Part shown: positions 52,668 to 60,700 of the stretch, piece after piece
Position numbering within the stretch: the first letter of the stretch is position 1
How the letters are laid out: each line of letters opens with the position of its first letter
Assembly: GCF_021582875.1 (NCBI RefSeq)
Contig: NZ_CP091138.1
Location: 2,666,001 to 2,730,000 of the forward strand
Length of the DNA: 64,000 bases
Direction: 5' to 3'
DNA from: Microbacterium sp. KUDC0406
GTDB lineage: Bacteria > Actinomycetota > Actinomycetes > Actinomycetales > Microbacteriaceae
Made by a program: the position numbers and the translations under genes
Notes under the pieces: model-generated
Told to the model about the DNA's origin: nothing
What the model saw: only the letters and a program-made list of their open reading frames with translations
Database searches by the model: none

Positions 52668-53282
52668 TCAGATCGAGTCGTCAGCCGCCACGATGTCGAT
52701 CTGCCAGTAGTGCGAGTCCGGATCCGCGGGATCGTGGGCCGCCTTGGCGTCCTCCAGCGCCCTGTTGATCTTCTCCATGACGGCGATGAACTCGGCGCGC
52801 GTCAACTTCATGTTCAGCTGATTGAGTGTGCCCCGAGCGACGTCATCGCGCCCACGCGTGTACTCCGGCACCCAACTGATGAATCTCCGCACGAGGTCGT
52901 TGTGCTCGTCGACGAGCAGACGCGTGAACGCGGCACCGGCGATCTCGTCCTCATCCTGAATCGGATGCTCAGGGCTGCCCAGCTCCAGCCCGATCTTCCG
53001 CGGCCGCCACACCCGATCGCGCCTGTCGCGAGCGAACTCCGGAGCCTCTTCGATGAGCCCGGCATCGGCCAGCACCCGCAGATGGAAGCTGATCGTGTTC
53101 GCTGCGACATCCAGCTGCTCGGCCAGATCGGCCGCGCGGGCGTGCTCAAGGCGATTGAGCATGTTCGTGATGCTCCGGCGCAGGGGGTTCGCGAGGGCCT
53201 TCAGCATCGCCGAGGTCATCGGAGTAGGGCGCTCATAGGCGCTCTGGGATCCGCGTGGTTCGTCAGCAGCATCCGCCGTCAT
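52668..53282 (-). CDS. ArsR-type winged-helix regulator (first of two paralogues)
   Basis: A 204-residue HTH_20/ArsR-like repressor: SAMLKALANPLRRSITNMLN, AADLAEQLDVAANTISFHLR, VLADAGLIEEAPEFARDRRD, then a longer C-terminal effector region (FTRLLVDEHNDLVRRFISWV). It is divergent from an MFS exporter across 76 bases carrying TTGCGCG and TTGCGCAA boxes, and closely related to the regulator at 54723, which is paired with a paralogous exporter. It is probably a drug- or metabolite-responsive repressor. Confidence 0.9.
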   Translation of the reverse strand: MTADAADEPRGSQSAYERPTPMTSAMLKALANPLRRSITNMLNRLEHARAADLAEQLDVAANTISFHLRVLADAGLIEEAPEFARDRRDRVWRPRKIGLELGSPEHPIQDEDEIAGAAFTRLLVDEHNDLVRRFISWVPEYTRGRDDVARGTLNQLNMKLTRAEFIAVMEKINRALEDAKAAHDPADPDSHYWQIDIVAADDSI

Positions 53283-53308
53283 GCAACCGAGTGTACTCGC
53301 AGATAAAT

Positions 53309-53330
53309 TTGCGCGACTTTACTTGCGCAA
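53309..53330. promoter_or_regulatory. Candidate operator, TTGCGC repeats (pair 1)
   Basis: TTGCGCG (53309-53315) and TTGCGCAA (53323-53330) lie between the divergent regulator and MFS gene. The same TTGCGCA word occurs twice upstream of the paralogous regulator and again before the second MFS gene. Confidence 0.55.
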
Positions 53331-53358
53331 CTTTCCTCGCGGGATTATCGTCGTCACC

Positions 53359-54699
53359 ATGACCTCGTTATGGCGCAATCTGCAGTACGTCTCGTGGCTC
53401 GTCAGCGACACGAGTAAGGGTCTCGCCGGTGCGCTGTTCCGGTTTGCCGTGCCGCTGATCGCCCTCTTCGTCACGAACGATCCGGCGCAGGCCGGCATCA
53501 TCGCCGGCGTCGGCATGGCCGTGAGCGTCTCGCTCACGCTGTTCGGCGGAGTCCTGGCCGACCGTCACCGTCGCCTGACCCTCATGGTCCTGGGCGCGTC
53601 GATCGGTGTCGCACTGTCGATCGCGTTCACCCTGTTCGCCCTCGGCGACGCGCTCACGTTCTCGACACTGCTCGCGCTCGAGGTGCTGCTCGCCGCGCGC
53701 AGCGGCATCTTCGACCCCTCCGGCGAGGCCGCCCTCAAGGACCTGGTCGCCGCCGACACGATGGGGCGGGCGCAGGCCGCGAACCAGGCTCGGGATGCCG
53801 CGCTGCAGCTGGCCGGTGGCCCGATCGGCGGCGCACTGCTGGTCGTCGGCGGCTGGCTGATCGGCGCCGTCATGGCCGCATGCCAGCTGATCTCCGCCAT
53901 CGCGGCGGCGCTGATCCCCCTGCTGCGCGGGGCGGAGAAGGCGGATGCCGCAAAGGATGCCGACGGGCTCCTGAGCCTGTCGACGGGTCATGACGACGCG
54001 TCGACAGGCTCAGCGACCCACGCCGTCGCCAAGCCCAATGCGCTGCGCGAGATCCGGGAGGGATTCGCCTGGCTGTTCTCGCGCCGGGATCTGCGCGGCG
54101 TGCTGCTGATCTCGACCGTCATCAACCTCGGCATCAACACCGTCATGACGACGATCGTCTACTCGCTGCAGCAGGACGGCGAGTCACCTGCGGTGATCGG
54201 CTGGATCAGCGCCGGGATGGGTGTGATGATGCTCGCCGGCGCACTGATGGCGTCCCCGCTGGTCGGCCGTATCGGTGCCGGCAGGCTGATGATCGTCGGG
54301 CTCATCGCACTGTCGATCGGCGCCGCGGCGACGATCTTCACCCGGGATCCTCTGGGGATCGTGCTGGTGATGGCCGTGCCCGGCCTGCTGCTCGCGCCGC
54401 TGAACGCGGGCCTCGGCGGCTACTTCATGGTTGCGACGCCGTCGGAGCTGATGGGCCGGGCGAGCAGCGCCTCCGCGGTGTTCGCCATGGGTGCGATGCC
54501 GCTGGCTCCGCTGATCGCGGGGTTCGGGCTGTCGCTGGTGGGACGCACCGGCACGATCATGATCGGCGTCGTGCTGTCGCTGGTCGCAACCGCGATGGCG
54601 ATCACGAACCGTCCGCTGCGCTCGCTCCCCGCCGAGGCGGGGTGGGAGGCGCACGCCGCACAGTTCGCGGATGCCGGCTCCGGGGTGCCCGTCCGCTGA
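53359..54699 (+). CDS. MFS exporter with in-frame repeat hairpin (paralogue 1)
   Basis: A 446-residue, 12-helix MFS protein of the multidrug-efflux type: LQYVSWLVSDTSKGLAGALF, FGGVLADRHRRLTLMVLGAS (loop 2-3 motif), AAGTMGRAQAANQARDAALQ-type helix 4 region (DTMGRAQAANQARDAALQLA). The central cytoplasmic loop between helices 6 and 7 holds a translated repeat: CTGAGCCTGTCGACG (53971-53985) and its perfect complement (53999-54013), read as LSLSTGHDDASTGSATH. The start at 53359 is 7 bases after TATCGT, a possible leaderless -10. Controlled by the divergent winged-helix regulator. Confidence 0.9.
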   Translation: MTSLWRNLQYVSWLVSDTSKGLAGALFRFAVPLIALFVTNDPAQAGIIAGVGMAVSVSLTLFGGVLADRHRRLTLMVLGASIGVALSIAFTLFALGDALTFSTLLALEVLLAARSGIFDPSGEAALKDLVAADTMGRAQAANQARDAALQLAGGPIGGALLVVGGWLIGAVMAACQLISAIAAALIPLLRGAEKADAAKDADGLLSLSTGHDDASTGSATHAVAKPNALREIREGFAWLFSRRDLRGVLLISTVINLGINTVMTTIVYSLQQDGESPAVIGWISAGMGVMMLAGALMASPLVGRIGAGRLMIVGLIALSIGAAATIFTRDPLGIVLVMAVPGLLLAPLNAGLGGYFMVATPSELMGRASSASAVFAMGAMPLAPLIAGFGLSLVGRTGTIMIGVVLSLVATAMAITNRPLRSLPAEAGWEAHAAQFADAGSGVPVR

Positions 54700-54722
54700 C
54701 CGGCCGCGCAGCGCGTCCCGGC

Positions 54723-55286
54723 TCAGAGGGTCTCGTCGCCGGCCAGCAGGTGCACCTGCCAGAGCGGAGCATCCTGGTTCGCGCGGTTCGCGATCGTGAG
54801 CTCCTCGATGCGGGTGCGGAAGTCGTGCACCAGCTCGCGGAACTCCGCCTCTGTGAGGCGCGCGTTCAGGAACATGAACGTGCTGTGCCCGTCACTGTCG
54901 CCGGGGTTCGCCGTGTGGTGCTCGTTGACCCGTCGCATCAGGTCGAGGTGGTCCTCGTCGAAACCCTGTGAGATGGCGGCGTCGAGCTCGGCGTCACCGG
55001 TCGCGCCGACCGTCATGGTGCCCGGGATCGCCTGCCACACCCGATCGCGACGATCACGGGCGTGCTCGGGTGTCTCGCGGATCAGCCCGGCCTCGCCGAG
55101 CACGCGAAGGTGGAAGCTGACCTGATTCGCGGGCAGTCCGAGGTCTGCGGCGAGGTCAGCGGCCCGCGCGAAGTCCCGCGCCGCGAGCCGGCGCAGGATG
55201 CTGCGCCGAGTGGGGTGCGCCACCGCGCGCAGCATTCCCAGCGACATGGCGGATGCGGGATCCCCGGGCTGCGGATCGTCGACCAT
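54723..55286 (-). CDS. ArsR-type winged-helix regulator (second paralogue)
   Basis: A 187-residue repressor: SLGMLRAVAHPTRRSILRRL, AADLAADLGLPANQVSFHLR, VLGEAGLIRETPEHARDRRD, and C-terminal LDAAISQGFDEDHLDLMRRV. It shares layout and many residues with the protein at 52668. It is not directly divergent from its presumed exporter, since a 73-residue gene lies between. Two TTGCGCA boxes sit 24-44 bases upstream of its start. Confidence 0.9.
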   Translation of the reverse strand: MVDDPQPGDPASAMSLGMLRAVAHPTRRSILRRLAARDFARAADLAADLGLPANQVSFHLRVLGEAGLIRETPEHARDRRDRVWQAIPGTMTVGATGDAELDAAISQGFDEDHLDLMRRVNEHHTANPGDSDGHSTFMFLNARLTEAEFRELVHDFRTRIEELTIANRANQDAPLWQVHLLAGDETL

Positions 55287-55309
55287 GCCCCCATGTTAGT
55301 CAGCACTCC

Positions 55310-55330
55310 TTGCGCACCAACTGTTGCGCA
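55310..55330. promoter_or_regulatory. Candidate operator, TTGCGCA repeats (pair 2, regulator side)
   Basis: TTGCGCA at 55310-55316 and again at 55324-55330, 14 bases apart start to start as in pair 1. They lie directly upstream of the regulator gene and suggest autoregulation. Confidence 0.55.
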
Positions 55331-55345
55331 GTCGGCTGCCGCGCG

Positions 55346-55567
55346 TCAGGGACGCGGACGCGAGCCGATGGCGAGAAGTGCGATGTCCAGAGCTCGCGGG
55401 TCCTTCGCGCGGGTGCGCGACTGCTGAAGCAGCTCGAGCTCGTGGCGGCGCGATTCGGCACGCAGTTCGCGCCTGTGTCGGATGGCGGCGATGAGGGCGG
55501 TCGCCAGTCTCAGCAGTGCACGCTCTGCGGCGGTCGGCGATGCGAGGTGCGATGTCACGGCAGTCAT
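55346..55567 (-). CDS. Small unknown protein (73 aa)
   Basis: A 73-residue, Arg/Ala-rich helical protein: TAAERALLRLATALIAAIRH, RRELRAESRRHELELLQQSR. AGGAG lies 8 bases before the ATG at 55567, supporting expression. Similar short helical proteins occur between regulator and exporter genes in Micrococcales as far as I recall. No domain is recognised. It is probably cotranscribed with the downstream winged-helix regulator and shares the promoter region of the second MFS gene. Confidence 0.65.
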   Translation of the reverse strand: MTAVTSHLASPTAAERALLRLATALIAAIRHRRELRAESRRHELELLQQSRTRAKDPRALDIALLAIGSRPRP

Positions 55568-55639
55568 GTCACCGTTCTCCTGTCTTCCGCGGTGTGAGAG
55601 GCAAGCATCCCGCGCCCTTCGTCGTTACACAAGAGCTCT

Positions 55640-55672
55640 TGTGCACTAGTCATTGCGCAATAACTGGTGCAT
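55640..55672. promoter_or_regulatory. Candidate operator before the second MFS gene
   Basis: TTGTGCA (55640-55646), TTGCGCAAT (55654-55662) and a degenerate GGTGCATAA (55667-55675) are spaced about 14 bases apart, repeating the pattern of the other two sites. They lie 15-50 bases upstream of the ATG. Confidence 0.55.
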
Positions 55673-55688
55673 AACTACCGTGAGTGCC

Positions 55689-57062
55689 ATGAGCACTCCG
55701 TCGCGCCTCTGGGCGAACTCCCGATACGTCACCTGGCTGGTCAGCGACACGGCGAAGGGACTCGGCAGCGGGCTGGCGACCTTCGCCCTCCCGCTGCTGG
55801 CGCTGCAGGTCACCGGCGAACCCGTCCAGGCCGGAGCCATCGGTGCGATCGGCATGGTGGTGATACTGGTGACCTCGCTCTACGGCGGGGTGCTCGCCGA
55901 CCGGCACGACCGGGCGCGGCTCATGGTCATGGGCGCGGTGATCGGCATCGCTCTCTCCGCGGTGATCACGGCTCTGATCCTCACCGATGCCCTGAACTTC
56001 GCGGTGCTGCTCGGGATCGAGATCGTCCTGGCGGCGCAGTACGGGCTCTTCGGCATCGCCGGGGAGTCGATCCTGAAAGACATCGTCCCCGCCGATGCCC
56101 TCGGCCGGGCGCAGGCTGCGAATCAGGCGCGCGACGCGATCCTGCGGCTCGGGGCGACGCCGCTGGGTGGGCTGCTGCTCGCCACCGGCGCCTGGCTGAT
56201 CGGAGCCGCGATGCTCGTCAGCTCCGTGATCGAGGCGGTCGCCGCGGCCCTGCTGGGGCGAATGCATCCCTCACGGCGCGTCGAGCAAGGAAGCGCCGGC
56301 GACCGAGGGAGCGCCGGCGACCGAGACGAAACGCGCCGCGAGCGCGGGACACGTCGCGATGACTCTTCTCGCTCCGATCGCTCGACGACCGATCGGCCCG
56401 GTGCGTTCGCCGAGGTGCGCGAGGGCGTCGTCTGGCTGATGCGGCGACGCGACCTGCGGCCGATCCTGTTCACCATGACGTCCGTGAATCTGGGATTCAG
56501 CACGGCGACGACGACGATCATCTACCTGCTGCAGCAGCGCGGGGAGTCGCCGGCGGTCATCGGCCTGCTCGGCTCGGCGATCGGTGCCGCCACGCTGATC
56601 GGCGCGCTGCTGGCGACCCCGCTGGTGTCGCGCGTGCCGGCCGGCGCGATAACGATCGCCGCGCTCGCCCTGCCGACAGCGGCCGTCGGGATCCTGCCGT
56701 TCACCGACGCGGTTCCGGTGCTGATCGCTGCGCCCGCGATCGCGCTGCTGTTCGCGCCCGCGCTCAACGCGGCGCTGCTCGGATACTCCATGGTCGCGAT
56801 CCCGACCGAGCTGGTCGGGCGTGTGCGCAGCGCGATGACGGTGATCGTCAGCGGGGCGATGCCTCTTGCGCCGCTGATCGCCGGAGCGGGCCTGTCCTCG
56901 ATCGGCACCGCGGCGACGCTGGTCATTGCCGCGGCGCTCTGCGCGGCCACGCTCGTGCTGGCCGTGTGCACACCGGCGCTGCGCGGGCTGCCCGCCGAGC
57001 AGGGCTGGGCCGAGCACGCCGAGCTGTTCGCGGATGCCGGAGTCCCGGCATCCGTCCGCTGA
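55689..57062 (+). CDS. MFS exporter with in-frame repeat block (paralogue 2)
   Basis: A 457-residue, 12-helix exporter clearly related to the one at 53359: SRYVTWLVSDTAKGLGSGLA, YGGVLADRHDRARLMVMGAV, PADALGRAQAANQARDAILR, and the end PAEQGWAEHAELFADAGVPA. In the same central loop it carries a different insertion, about 56275-56400: two tandem 18-base units (56289-56324) read as GSAGDRGSAGDRDET, followed by an Arg/Ser-rich family A-derived stretch. Flanking text AFAEVREGVVWLMRRRDLR aligns with EIREGFAWLFSRRDLR of the paralogue, so the loop was invaded twice, independently. Confidence 0.9.
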   Translation: MSTPSRLWANSRYVTWLVSDTAKGLGSGLATFALPLLALQVTGEPVQAGAIGAIGMVVILVTSLYGGVLADRHDRARLMVMGAVIGIALSAVITALILTDALNFAVLLGIEIVLAAQYGLFGIAGESILKDIVPADALGRAQAANQARDAILRLGATPLGGLLLATGAWLIGAAMLVSSVIEAVAAALLGRMHPSRRVEQGSAGDRGSAGDRDETRRERGTRRDDSSRSDRSTTDRPGAFAEVREGVVWLMRRRDLRPILFTMTSVNLGFSTATTTIIYLLQQRGESPAVIGLLGSAIGAATLIGALLATPLVSRVPAGAITIAALALPTAAVGILPFTDAVPVLIAAPAIALLFAPALNAALLGYSMVAIPTELVGRVRSAMTVIVSGAMPLAPLIAGAGLSSIGTAATLVIAAALCAATLVLAVCTPALRGLPAEQGWAEHAELFADAGVPASVR

Positions 57063-57076
57063 GCGGTTTCCGCGAT

Positions 57077-57097
57077 CTCGCGCGCCCACCGCGCGAG
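57077..57097. terminator. Hairpin between convergent genes
   Basis: CTCGCGCG and CGCGCGAG around a 5-base loop, 15 bases after the MFS stop. A likely terminator for the exporter gene. Confidence 0.6.
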
Positions 57098-57188
57098 CAC
57101 ACGAGAACACGCCGGAACAGGACGATGCGCCGGACTCGTCCCGTCCTCGCCGAACATCCTGCCCCGGCATCCGAAACCCGACGCGGAC

Positions 57189-58034
57189 TCAGCCCTTCGG
57201 GTAGGCGACGTACGCGAACGACCGGGAGTCCGGCGCCCAGCTGTTCACGTTGATCGTGCCCTGACCGCCAGGCAGCGCGATGCGAGCGAGCGGTGTGCCC
57301 CAGTCGGCGGTGTCGACCACGACGACCGAGACCGGCAGGTCGGCCGGATGCCCCTCGGTGCCGGCCGGGTACTCGAGGTAGACGGCATGCCTGCCGTCGG
57401 GCGAGAGGTGCGGGAACCAGTCCGCCGTGTCGCTGCGGTGCACGCGCTCGACCTCGCCGCGGGCTATTCGCGCGAGCTGCGCGCGCCCCCAGCGCTCGGT
57501 GTTGAAGTACAGCCAGGCGCCATCGGGCGACCACTCCGGTCCGTCGAGGTGCCCCGGTCCGGTGTCGACCACCGTCACGCGGCCGCCGGATGCCGGGATC
57601 AGTGCGAGCCGTCCCGGCCCGGTGCCATCCACCCGCACGAAGGCGAGCAGCTCGCCGTCGCGCGAGATCCCGTGCAGGTAGTGCCGCACGCCGTCCTCGC
57701 CGCTGATGCGGGTGACCTGCCCGCCGCTCAGCAGACCGCGGTAGATGTGCCCGTCCTCGGCGGAGAGGTACACGGCGGGACCCGCCGGATCGAGCACGTG
57801 GTCGTTGTTGATCGGCGGCAGCCCGGTGAACGCGATCGGATGCGGGTCGCTGCCGGGCCTGAGGCGCCAGAGCAGCCCCTCACCGTTCAGGTACAGCGCT
57901 CCGTCGCGCCCCCAGTTCGGCGCCTCGAACAGGACCCGGTCCGAGGCCGCGACGGTCCGCGACTCGGCAGCGTCCAGGTCGTGGATCTTCACCTCGCAGC
58001 GCTGGCCCTCTGCGAGAACGCGGTAGTCCGGCAT
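57189..58034 (-). CDS. TolB-like/PD40 beta-propeller protein
   Basis: 281 residues with repeated PD40/WD40-like blades: GHLDGPEWSPDGAWLYFNTE, DTADWFPHLSPDGRHAVYLE and INVNSWAPDSRSFAYVAYPK. These are the SPDG blades of TolB-type propellers. No signal peptide or peptidase domain, so it is cytoplasmic and probably a binding or scaffold protein of unknown ligand. A single gene; AGGAGG precedes the ATG at 58034. Confidence 0.88.
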   Translation of the reverse strand: MPDYRVLAEGQRCEVKIHDLDAAESRTVAASDRVLFEAPNWGRDGALYLNGEGLLWRLRPGSDPHPIAFTGLPPINNDHVLDPAGPAVYLSAEDGHIYRGLLSGGQVTRISGEDGVRHYLHGISRDGELLAFVRVDGTGPGRLALIPASGGRVTVVDTGPGHLDGPEWSPDGAWLYFNTERWGRAQLARIARGEVERVHRSDTADWFPHLSPDGRHAVYLEYPAGTEGHPADLPVSVVVVDTADWGTPLARIALPGGQGTINVNSWAPDSRSFAYVAYPKG

Positions 58035-58106
58035 CCGGTGCCTCCTGTTCCGTGGTCAGGATAGACCCCAGACCAGGACACCCGACGGATACTTGACCCT
58101 GACACC

Positions 58107-58193
58107 GTGGAAGATCCGTCACAGCTAAGATCGGAGTCCGCCGATCAGCGCGACTGGGTCACCGAGCTGCAGCAGCCCGTGGCATCCGCCTGA
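58107..58193 (+). CDS. Possible 28-residue small protein
   Basis: GTG 58107 opens a 28-codon frame reading EDPSQLRSESADQRDWVTEL then QQPVASA, with the stop 2 bases before a strong hairpin terminator. Nothing else in the 239-base spacer would need that terminator on the plus strand. There is no clear ribosome-binding site and no family is recognised. It could instead mark a small RNA ending at that hairpin. Confidence 0.3.
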   Translation: MEDPSQLRSESADQRDWVTELQQPVASA

Positions 58194-58195
58194 TC

Positions 58196-58246
58196 CCCCT
58201 CCTGCTCCGGTCTCACTCGTTGCGGGTGCGACCGGAGCAGGAGGGG
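58196..58246 (+). terminator. Strong hairpin after the small ORF
   Basis: A perfect 17-base stem (CCCCTCCTGCTCCGGTC and its complement) with a 17-base loop. It lies upstream of the NERD gene, so it ends a transcript starting in 58040-58190 or shields the NERD gene from readthrough. Confidence 0.75.
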
Positions 58247-58260
58247 ACACCGGCCTCGAG

Positions 58261-58266
58261 TACGCT
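58261..58266 (+). promoter_or_regulatory. -10 box of leaderless promoter for the leader peptide/NERD operon
   Basis: TACGCT, then 7 bases, then ATG at 58274 of a 9-codon leader frame. Confidence 0.45.
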
Positions 58267-58273
58267 CACGACC

Positions 58274-58303
58274 ATGCGAGTTCTGGGGAGATCGGGGGCA
58301 TGA
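58274..58303 (+). CDS. Leader peptide (9 aa) coupled to the NERD gene
   Basis: ATG-CGA-GTT-CTG-GGG-AGA-TCG-GGG-GCA-TGA encodes MRVLGRSGA. Its TGA overlaps the NERD ATG (ATGA at 58300-58303), and the GGGGAG inside it is the NERD gene's ribosome-binding site. A leaderless start with termination exactly at the next start suggests translational coupling. Confidence 0.4.
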   Translation: MRVLGRSGA

Positions 58304-59274
58304 CGACGGATTCTGACGGCAAGCGCATGCGGTTGCGCTATGCCGGACATTGCCGGTTGTGCGGTGCCGCGCTGCCGGCGGGCACCGATGCGGTCTACGA
58401 GCGCAGCACGCGTTCCGTCCGCTGCCTCACCTGTGCTCCGGACGAGGCGGATGCCGCTGAGCCGGGCGACGCGGACGCCGAGACGCCCGCGGATATCCTG
58501 CGTCTGCGCGCACCCGCCTCCGCGGTGATCGCCGAGACCCTGAGGGTGCAGGCCGGGGCGCCGCCGCGGTCGCGAACCGCGCGCCTCTTCGGCGTCAGTC
58601 CGCTGTCCGCGGATGCCGCCCCGTGGTTCCTCGGGACGCTCGGCGAGCTGCACGTCGGACGGCTGCTCGACGAGCTCGGACCGGGCTGGCACGTGATCCA
58701 TGCGATCCCGGTCGGCTCGCGCGGCAGCGACATCGATCATCTCGTGATCGGACCGACCGGAGTGTTCACGATCAACACGAAGCACCATCCCGGGAAGGTC
58801 TGGGTCGCCTCGCGCGCGCTGGTGGTCAACGGTCAGCGTACGAACCACTTGCGCAACGCGGTACATGAAGCGGCGCGCGCGTCGAAGCTTCTGAGCAGCG
58901 CGGCCCAGCGGCGGGTGCCGGTCACGCCCGTGGTCGCGATCGTCGGAGCGAGAGCACTCACGGTGCGTGAGCACCCGGCAGACGTGCTGGTCGTCCGCGA
59001 TACGGCGCTGCGGCGCACGCTGCGAGACCGACCCACCGCACTCAGCCCCGCCGAGGTCGACGCACTCGCCACGATCGCGGCCGCGCCGGCCACCTGGGGC
59101 TCGGCCGAGGCGCCGGCCCCGGATCTCGCCGCGTTCGCTGCTCTGCGCGAGTCCGTGGCATCCGCTCGTCGTCGCCAGCGCACCTGGGCGGTCGGCGGCC
59201 TGCTCGCGATCCCCACCCTGCTGCTGGCCGTCTCGCAGCTTCTGCCCGCAGCCCTGGCGGTACTCGCCGGCTGA
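58300..59274 (+). CDS. NERD-domain protein with zinc ribbon and membrane anchor
   Basis: 324 residues. N-terminal C4 zinc ribbon: Cys18, Cys21, Cys42 and Cys45 (HCRLCG, RCLTCA). Residues about 110-220 form the NERD nuclease-related domain: GELHVGRLLDELGPGWHVIH, GSDIDHLVIGPTGVFTINTK with the Asp and Lys of the PD-(D/E)XK-like core, then GKVWV. One membrane helix ends the protein (TWAVGGLLAIPTLLLAVSQL). NERD proteins are thought to process DNA; their function is open. Convergent with the DadA-like gene at a shared terminator. Confidence 0.88.
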   Translation: MTTDSDGKRMRLRYAGHCRLCGAALPAGTDAVYERSTRSVRCLTCAPDEADAAEPGDADAETPADILRLRAPASAVIAETLRVQAGAPPRSRTARLFGVSPLSADAAPWFLGTLGELHVGRLLDELGPGWHVIHAIPVGSRGSDIDHLVIGPTGVFTINTKHHPGKVWVASRALVVNGQRTNHLRNAVHEAARASKLLSSAAQRRVPVTPVVAIVGARALTVREHPADVLVVRDTALRRTLRDRPTALSPAEVDALATIAAAPATWGSAEAPAPDLAAFAALRESVASARRRQRTWAVGGLLAIPTLLLAVSQLLPAALAVLAG

Positions 59275-59313
59275 ACTGCAGCGCTCCGATCTGCCTCGTC
59301 CCCGGGGACATCG

Positions 59314-59347
59314 CCTGACGGATGCCGGGACCCCGGCATCCGTCAGG
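59314..59347. terminator. Bidirectional terminator
   Basis: CCTGACGGATGCCGGG and its exact complement around 2 bases: a 16-base-pair stem between the convergent NERD and DadA-like genes. Confidence 0.88.
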
Positions 59348-59351
59348 CGGC

Positions 59352-60575
59352 TCAACGGAGCGGGTCGAAGGGCCTGATCGCGGGGTCGATCCGGCCGGTC
59401 ACGATCTGCTCGGCGAGCAGCTTGCCGGTCACGGGGCCGAGCACGATGCCCCACATGCCGTGCCCGCCACCCACGTACACGTTCGGTGCCCGGGTCGCAC
59501 CGACGAGCGGCAGTCCATCGGGCGTGACCGGGCGCGAGCCGACCCACTCGTCCTTGCGGTCATCGAGGTCGACGCCCGTGAACATCTCGCGCGCCTGCTG
59601 GATGATCGCCTGGATGCGGCGGGGCTGGAGGGGCTCGTCGGGTCGGCGGAACTCCATGGTGCCGGCGATGCGGAACCGGCCCTGGTACGGCGTGCAGGCG
59701 ATGCGCTGGAACGGCAGGTACACCGGGTGCTCCTGCGGCTTCTCTGTCTCGACGGTGAACGAGTAACCGCGGCCGGCCTGCACGAGGGTGCGCACACCGA
59801 GCCGGCGCGCGAGCTTCGGCATCCAGGCGCCCGTGGCGATCACGACTGAGTCGGCCTCCACCCGCTCGCCGTTCGACAGCGTGACGACGGGCCGGCCCGC
59901 GGATGCCACGTCCGTGACCTCTGCTCCGGTGACGAGTTCACCGCCGCGGGCGACCACGGCGGCGCCGAGCGCCTCGACGTAGGGCGCCGGCTCCAGGAAG
60001 CGCTGTCCGTCGAGCCGGTAGACCACCTTCACCGCATCCGACAGCACCGGAGCGAGCTCGCCGGGGTGCTCGAGCCGCTCCATCGGCACGTCCTGGCCGT
60101 GCCGCACGACGCCGGCGACCTCGTGCAGGAAGCCCTTCGAGTGCGCCTCGTCCTTGAAGCCGATCACGAAAGGCCCCTCGCGGGTCCACGAATCGACACC
60201 GCCGGCCTGCAGTTCGTCGAAGGCGGCGAGCGCCATCTTGTCGATCGGAGTCAGGTCGGCCATGGTCCTGTCCCACGCTCGGTTGGTTCCGTGCGAGGCG
60301 AACCGGGCGAGGAAGCTCCACAACCCGGCATCCACCCGGAACGGCACGTGCAGTGCGGCATCCGGGTCGAGCAGGGCCCTCGGTCCGTACGTCCACAGGC
60401 CCGGATCCGCGAGCGGAATCGTCTTGCCGGGCGTCAGCCAGCCGGCGTTCCCCCAGGACGAACCGGCGGCGATGCCGACGCGGTCGATGACGGTGACCTC
60501 GACTCCGCGTTCCTGCAGATGCCAGGCGGTGGCGAGACCCACCATGCCGGCGCCGATGACGATAGACCGCGACAT
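59352..60575 (-). CDS. DadA-like FAD-dependent D-amino-acid dehydrogenase
   Basis: A 407-residue DAO-fold flavoprotein: SIVIGAGMVGLATAWHLQER for FAD, GNAGWLTPGKTIPLADPGLW typical of DadA, VVIATGAWMPKLARRLG, and the C-terminal GGGHGMWGIVLGPVTGKLLA. DadA-type enzymes deaminate D-amino acids (or relatives such as glycine or D-proline) to 2-oxo acids. The neighbouring divergent Lrp/AsnC regulator supports an amino-acid role. No racemase is nearby. Confidence 0.9.
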   Translation of the reverse strand: MSRSIVIGAGMVGLATAWHLQERGVEVTVIDRVGIAAGSSWGNAGWLTPGKTIPLADPGLWTYGPRALLDPDAALHVPFRVDAGLWSFLARFASHGTNRAWDRTMADLTPIDKMALAAFDELQAGGVDSWTREGPFVIGFKDEAHSKGFLHEVAGVVRHGQDVPMERLEHPGELAPVLSDAVKVVYRLDGQRFLEPAPYVEALGAAVVARGGELVTGAEVTDVASAGRPVVTLSNGERVEADSVVIATGAWMPKLARRLGVRTLVQAGRGYSFTVETEKPQEHPVYLPFQRIACTPYQGRFRIAGTMEFRRPDEPLQPRRIQAIIQQAREMFTGVDLDDRKDEWVGSRPVTPDGLPLVGATRAPNVYVGGGHGMWGIVLGPVTGKLLAEQIVTGRIDPAIRPFDPLR

Positions 60576-60700
60576 TGCGTGCTCCTTCTCTCACCAGCGA
60601 TTATGAGGATTCCGAGGGTCTCTGTGGACGCTCATCGCAGATTCTTCGTAGGATGCGGGGAACGCTGCTGGAAACTGCGCACTGAAGCGAGGAACCGCCC

